From NCBI GenBank assembly GCA_027886175.1, contig JAJNNQ010000004.1, forward strand, positions 17,403,501-17,467,500: 64,000 nucleotides of DNA, given 5' to 3'. The notes below the pieces were generated by a model. That model had not been told where the DNA came from and searched no databases. It saw only the letters and a list, made by a program, of their open reading frames with translations. The stretch is from Phylloscopus collybita. Its lineage: Eukaryota; Chordata; Aves; Passeriformes; Phylloscopidae. Below, piece after piece: positions 59,891-64,000 of the stretch. A program made the translations under genes and the position numbers. How positions within the stretch are numbered: position 1 is the stretch's first letter; the number at the start of each line of letters is the position of its first letter.

Positions 59891-62800
59891 CTAAGAGCTC
59901 AGGACAGAGTCTGTGCAGGGCGGCATCCTCTGGGGCTTGTGGCACGTGAGGAGCCCCCAGAGCTCTGTTTGTAAAGCTGCCTCTGTGTGTGTGTGGCTCT
60001 GTGGCTGCAGTGAGTTGCCTCCTGCCCCTCTGGGTGCTGATTCTGCCTTGATCCTGATTTATTCAGTACCACAGAAATCTCCTGGAGACTTTTGGAGGAA
60101 TGCAGTGCCGAGTTAGCCTCCTCTGCTTGGCTTTGTGTTTCTTCTCTCCTCCTGGACCAATAATGGCAGAGTCTGGTGGCCAGGAACACCTGCAAGCAGC
60201 AAAGCTCTGCTGCCCTGTGTCCGTGTGCCCTTGGGATGGCGCAGGGATGGGCTCCTTGCTGCTGAGCCCTCATGGAGAGCAGCACAAGCTCACCCAAACC
60301 TGCCCCGAGGTGCCAATCAGGATCATTCAAGCAGCAAACCCCTACCAACAGAGCAGCCGCAGTTAACTGGACACAGTTAACATTGTCCGGGACTGAGACC
60401 TCTGAGATGTTTATTCCAACATTTTCCTGCTTTGGTTACCACCTGTGGTACCAAGTAGGAGGAAGGATGGCTATGTCAATGAGATGTTCATGTCGTGCAA
60501 AAAGAAGGAGCTTGCAAGCCAGGAAATGTGTGTGTGTTTTCCTGAAATTTTAAGTCCTGAATGTGTTTGTTTTGATGTGTTTGCGGAAGGGGAACCAGAA
60601 GCAGCAGCAGAGGAGATCCATTTTTCCCAAAGTTATGCAGTGAAGCCAATCAGCTAGGAGCACCCTGGCTGTTTAGTTGTCAGATTTGCTCCTGTCAAAG
60701 TCCTAGGAAGGGAATAATATGGGGATTTTTTTTCTTTTTTCTTTAATAAGATGGCAATGCTTCAAAAGTAGTAAAGGATAAGGCAAAGTCTGGGAACACA
60801 AAGCTTTTTTATTGTTGTTACTATTAATCACAGCTCAAGCAGACCCGACTGAGAATCACTCTTGTTATTTTGTCTGCTTTCCTCTGGTTTATGTTCCCTG
60901 AGAAGAGTTTGATTAAAAACTGTTGCATCTCATTTTGCTCACAAGGGTTGAGGTACTGTATCGCTGTCACCTGTCTGCAGCCAAAATTATTCAACACATC
61001 ATGGAAGGGGTTGAATATTTGCTACTGGTTTTGATCTTCTTCAAAATATCATTTTCACTTTCTGTAGCTAGAGAATAGTTGGCCTCCTGCCGTTCCCATT
61101 CACTTCTTACCCTTGAACAATGAGAATAAAATCTGCCTGCAGTAATGTTAGGGAATTTTTCCAATACAGAAAGGAAAATAAAGAAGCTATATGAAATAGC
61201 AATGCCATTCTCTGATAAACAGATATTTTTGCTGTTAACTTCATATTCAAAGGGTAGCAAGGAGGTCAAGTCTAGCTGAACTCATGGCAGAGCTGTGGAA
61301 CTGTGTGACCATTCATTTGGCCTTTTGGGCTTTCAGAGATTTTTATTTTTTTTTTAAATACACTTAACTCATGCAGATTTTACCTTCCTGTGTGACAAGC
61401 AGGCAGGTTTATTACGGATGTAATGGTGTGTCCCTGGTATTTCAATGAATGTGTATTCCTTGAGGCTGAAGGATGCCAATTTCCTGCAAGGAATGTGTGC
61501 TGGGCAAGGCAAATACCAGCTGGGCGTGTCCATGGCTGTGTTTGTCACCAGTCTCAGTGGTGCCCAGGGAACCTTGACATTCAGGAGTTCTGCTCTTTCC
61601 AGCCCTGGGACCCTTTTCTGGTTCCCTGCCTGCCCTGGCATCACTGCTGTGCCAGCCCAGCAGTGGTTCCATGGAAATGGGCATGCCAAGCAGGCTTCAC
61701 ATGAGGGTATATATGAAACACAGACATTTGCTAGCATGATTCTGCAACCAGACATTGGCTCAACTACTTTTTATTATTAATTTCAAGCTCCAGCTGCTGC
61801 CTTGAAGCATTTGTTTTGTCATTCTGAGAGCTGCTGCTCAGAACAAACAAAAGGGAAAGAAGAATGAAAGCAAGGCCCCTAAAACTCACTACTGACGTAA
61901 AGTCTAGCAAGGATGGCTAACTGTGACTAATAACCCATCAGGGTGGCTCATCTGTCAGCTATAAAAGCATAATTCCTAGAAGTTTACTAAAGCCTTTTAA
62001 GGTCTGAGCTGAGCTTACTGGTTGTGAAAGCAGCAGGGTGATGGCAGTGTGTGGTGGTGGCAGTGTGTGGTGGTGGCAGTGTGTGGTGATGGCAGTGTGT
62101 GTCTGTCACCCACAGGACAGTGTCTCCTTTAGTCCTGGCCACAGAGGACAGTCAGTACCTGGGTATGTAACTTTGGCCAGAGGAAACCAAAAACTCCAAC
62201 AGTCTGGGGGAGTGCCAAAGAGGGGCTTAAGAGTGGGGCCTGCTTTGGGAGGGTCCCTGTGCCTGCTTTCACACTGCATGTCTTGTTAGTCTCCTGTCCT
62301 TGCAAATCAGAATTCTTCTTATCCTTTGTTCAATCCTCTCTGCAGCTTTGGTGTCACAGTGGAGATGAGGGACCTGTTGGGGATGTGGGGAGGGCAGGGG
62401 GCAGTCCTGCACTGCTCCTGCCTGCTGGAGGACATGCACCTCTAGCCCTTCCTGTCTCTGCCAGCAGAGACCATTTCCTCCCCAGCTGGGCTCTGCCTGG
62501 CCAAAGCAGGACAGCTGTGGGACAGCTCATGAGAGATGGGGTGAGTACATGGAGGGCACAAGTGCTCCCATCAAGCCCAGGAGGTGCTGAGGTTGATCCA
62601 CCTGGAGCAAACCCATGCTGAGGGTTTCATGAGCAGCACGTGGCTATTTGGCACCAGCAGATACTTGCTCTGTGCCTCCTGCAATGTCTCAGTCACCTTC
62701 TCCAATCTCACTTCCAGTGACTTTCCCTTTTGCCCTTAACTAATCCATCATTTGGAAGCAGCCCGTGGTGTATTTGCTGTTTCAGACTGCTGACCTTCAG

Positions 62801-64000
62801 GCTTTGCTCCCACCATGGCTCCCAGGCCACACTGATCCCTTTTCCCTTCGGAGACTGCCAACACGTTCTGATTTTGAAACAGCTTCATATAAAACTGGAA
62901 GGAGGTCTCAAATCCAGATCAAGCTTAACATCCACTGTCGATCCCCCACGTACTCAGCCTCTTCCCTCCTGCAAGTTTTAAGCCATTCTTTTCACTCTGC
63001 TGCTTTGTGGGGCTAATGAATTTGCTGCTGCTATTCCCTCTGAGGAGGGGACGGGAACAGTCACACAATTGCTGTGAAAGGCTTAGAAATACATGTAAGT
63101 GGTTTGGGTTTCTCTGTGAAATCTGAATTCAAATCCCCACTCTCAGTAAAAAAGAAAAAAAAATAAAAGGGAGAAACACCAACACTGAAGAGCAACAACT
63201 TAAAAAAAAATGTTCATAGGGAGTCTGAGGTTTTGCTGCCTTTATCTCTAGAAGGGAATGTTGTAGTGTTGCCTACAGAGCCTTTCTTCTCTGCATTAGG
63301 CGAGCGAGGAGATTTCATTTCATACATCATTTACAATGGAGTGCATCAAGAGCAGAGTTGGTGCATATTAACAGGGATGTGGGGAAAGAGTTGGGTTCTT
63401 TGAAAGTTTCAAAGCATCTCCACCAAGGAGGGGAGCCCGGGCTGCTGATTCCCTCTCACTCTGTTGTAGAAACTGTGCAAACCAAAAGCCCATGAAATGG
63501 AAGGAAGGGAGAACAAAGGCACTGAAGGCCTGTAATGCACCAGCATCAGTGAGAGCTGGAGTAGCACAGGGATGCTGGAACACATGGCCCCTAAGCCCCA
63601 AGAGCCTCTGCTGTCTCTTCTTGCTCTCCTAATTGCAGTGAGTGCAGGGTCCTCACAGTGCCTGGAAAGAGTGGTCACGAGTTGGGAGAAAGACATTGTC
63701 CTTCTTCCTGTCCTGCATCTGACCTGCAGCTGCCCATAACCAATCTTTCTTCATTGCCTCACTTTGAGGCAGGTCTTGAGATCACTACAGAATGGCCACC
63801 TCATGTATTCAAGACAAAATCTTGTAGAAAATTACTTGGGCTAGGATTGGATGGCTTTCCTTTTTCATTGTATTTAGGTTGGTTTTGATTTCCTCCTGGA
63901 ATTTGCATATAAGATATACTTGACAAAATTGTAGCTCATGATGAGCTACATCTAGGGCTGCTGGTGTTGCCTCATCACAGGACTCAAGGTGCTGGAGCTT
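59891..64000. other. Unique sequence to the window end
   Basis: No gene recognised. AT-rich parts are at 60720-60960 and 61340-61370, and an A-rich patch at 63145-63210. Short open frames have no domain. Confidence 0.45.
62037..62100. repeat. 16-bp minisatellite, four copies
   Basis: Four head-to-tail copies of GGTGGTGGCAGTGTGT. Copies 1 and 4 share a G-to-A change (GGTGATGG), copies 2 and 3 are identical. The G/T-rich strand and the shared edge variant point to unequal exchange or slippage. Confidence 0.95.

Noticed and set aside
1..64000. CRISPR array, prokaryotic operon or phage
   Set aside because: No regularly spaced repeats, no ribosome-binding-site-led gene rows; CR1 and ERV repeats show vertebrate DNA.

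Overview
This window looks like nuclear DNA from a bird, probably a songbird. The main evidence is repeat content. There are several CR1 LINE fragments on the minus strand: three carry the avian 3' end (seen on the plus strand as the CATAGAATCATAGAAT type of motif followed by the tail text), and one is an old fossil of the reverse-transcriptase region. There are also many LTRs of endogenous retroviruses (ERVs) of a kind familiar from passerines, and a few very old amniote repeats (MIR-like SINEs and MITE-like palindromic fragments). I see no prokaryotic gene organisation and no convincing protein-coding exon. The longest open frames (277, 202, 191 and 190 codons) have no recognisable domain, are low-complexity or repeat-derived, and are what chance gives in 64 kb. 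I read the window as intergenic or deep intronic DNA.

Layout. 1-11 kb: mostly unique sequence with a perfect 75-bp inverted repeat (1715-1789 / 2731-2805), a CR1 3' end, a (CA)n microsatellite, three short perfect hairpins, a MIR-like fossil and a CR1 fragment at 10.28-10.72 kb. 11-18.4 kb: a fossil MITE, an ERV LTR region (about 11.60-12.36 kb, minus), a local 83-bp duplication (13.55 and 15.74 kb) on either side of a poly-T/(TTTTG)n tract and an old CR1 reverse-transcriptase fossil, then two adjoining LTR remnants at 17.5-18.3 kb. 18.4-27 kb: unique DNA except for an LTR at 24.64-24.93 kb bracketed by a 51-52 bp direct repeat. 27-34 kb: poly-T, a CR1 fragment of about 500 bp, a short CpG-dense patch at 32.64-32.73 kb. 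34-45 kb: long AT-rich, repeat-poor tracts with MIR/MITE fossils, which are the best places for conserved non-coding (enhancer) elements, and a CR1 fragment at 44.5 kb. 45-57.6 kb: unique DNA, an AT-rich low-complexity block and two LTRs of an ERVL-like type (48.99-49.66 kb minus; 50.1-50.54 kb plus). 57.6-60 kb: a C/A tract and a cluster of three different LTRs, with a short broken frame resembling the start of a betaretrovirus-type gag. 60-64 kb: unique DNA and a 16-bp minisatellite.

No set of genes here works together. The structure that can be read is a history of insertions: very old amniote repeats, CR1 copies of several ages, and younger ERV LTRs, some next to or within one another. 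I did not find a new biological system. The observations most worth checking are the perfect 75-bp inverted repeat, the LTR cluster at 58-59.9 kb with its broken gag-like start, the directly repeated bracket around the 24.6-kb LTR, the 83-bp local duplication, and the AT-rich enhancer-candidate tracts. Repeat names are from memory of family features; no database was searched.
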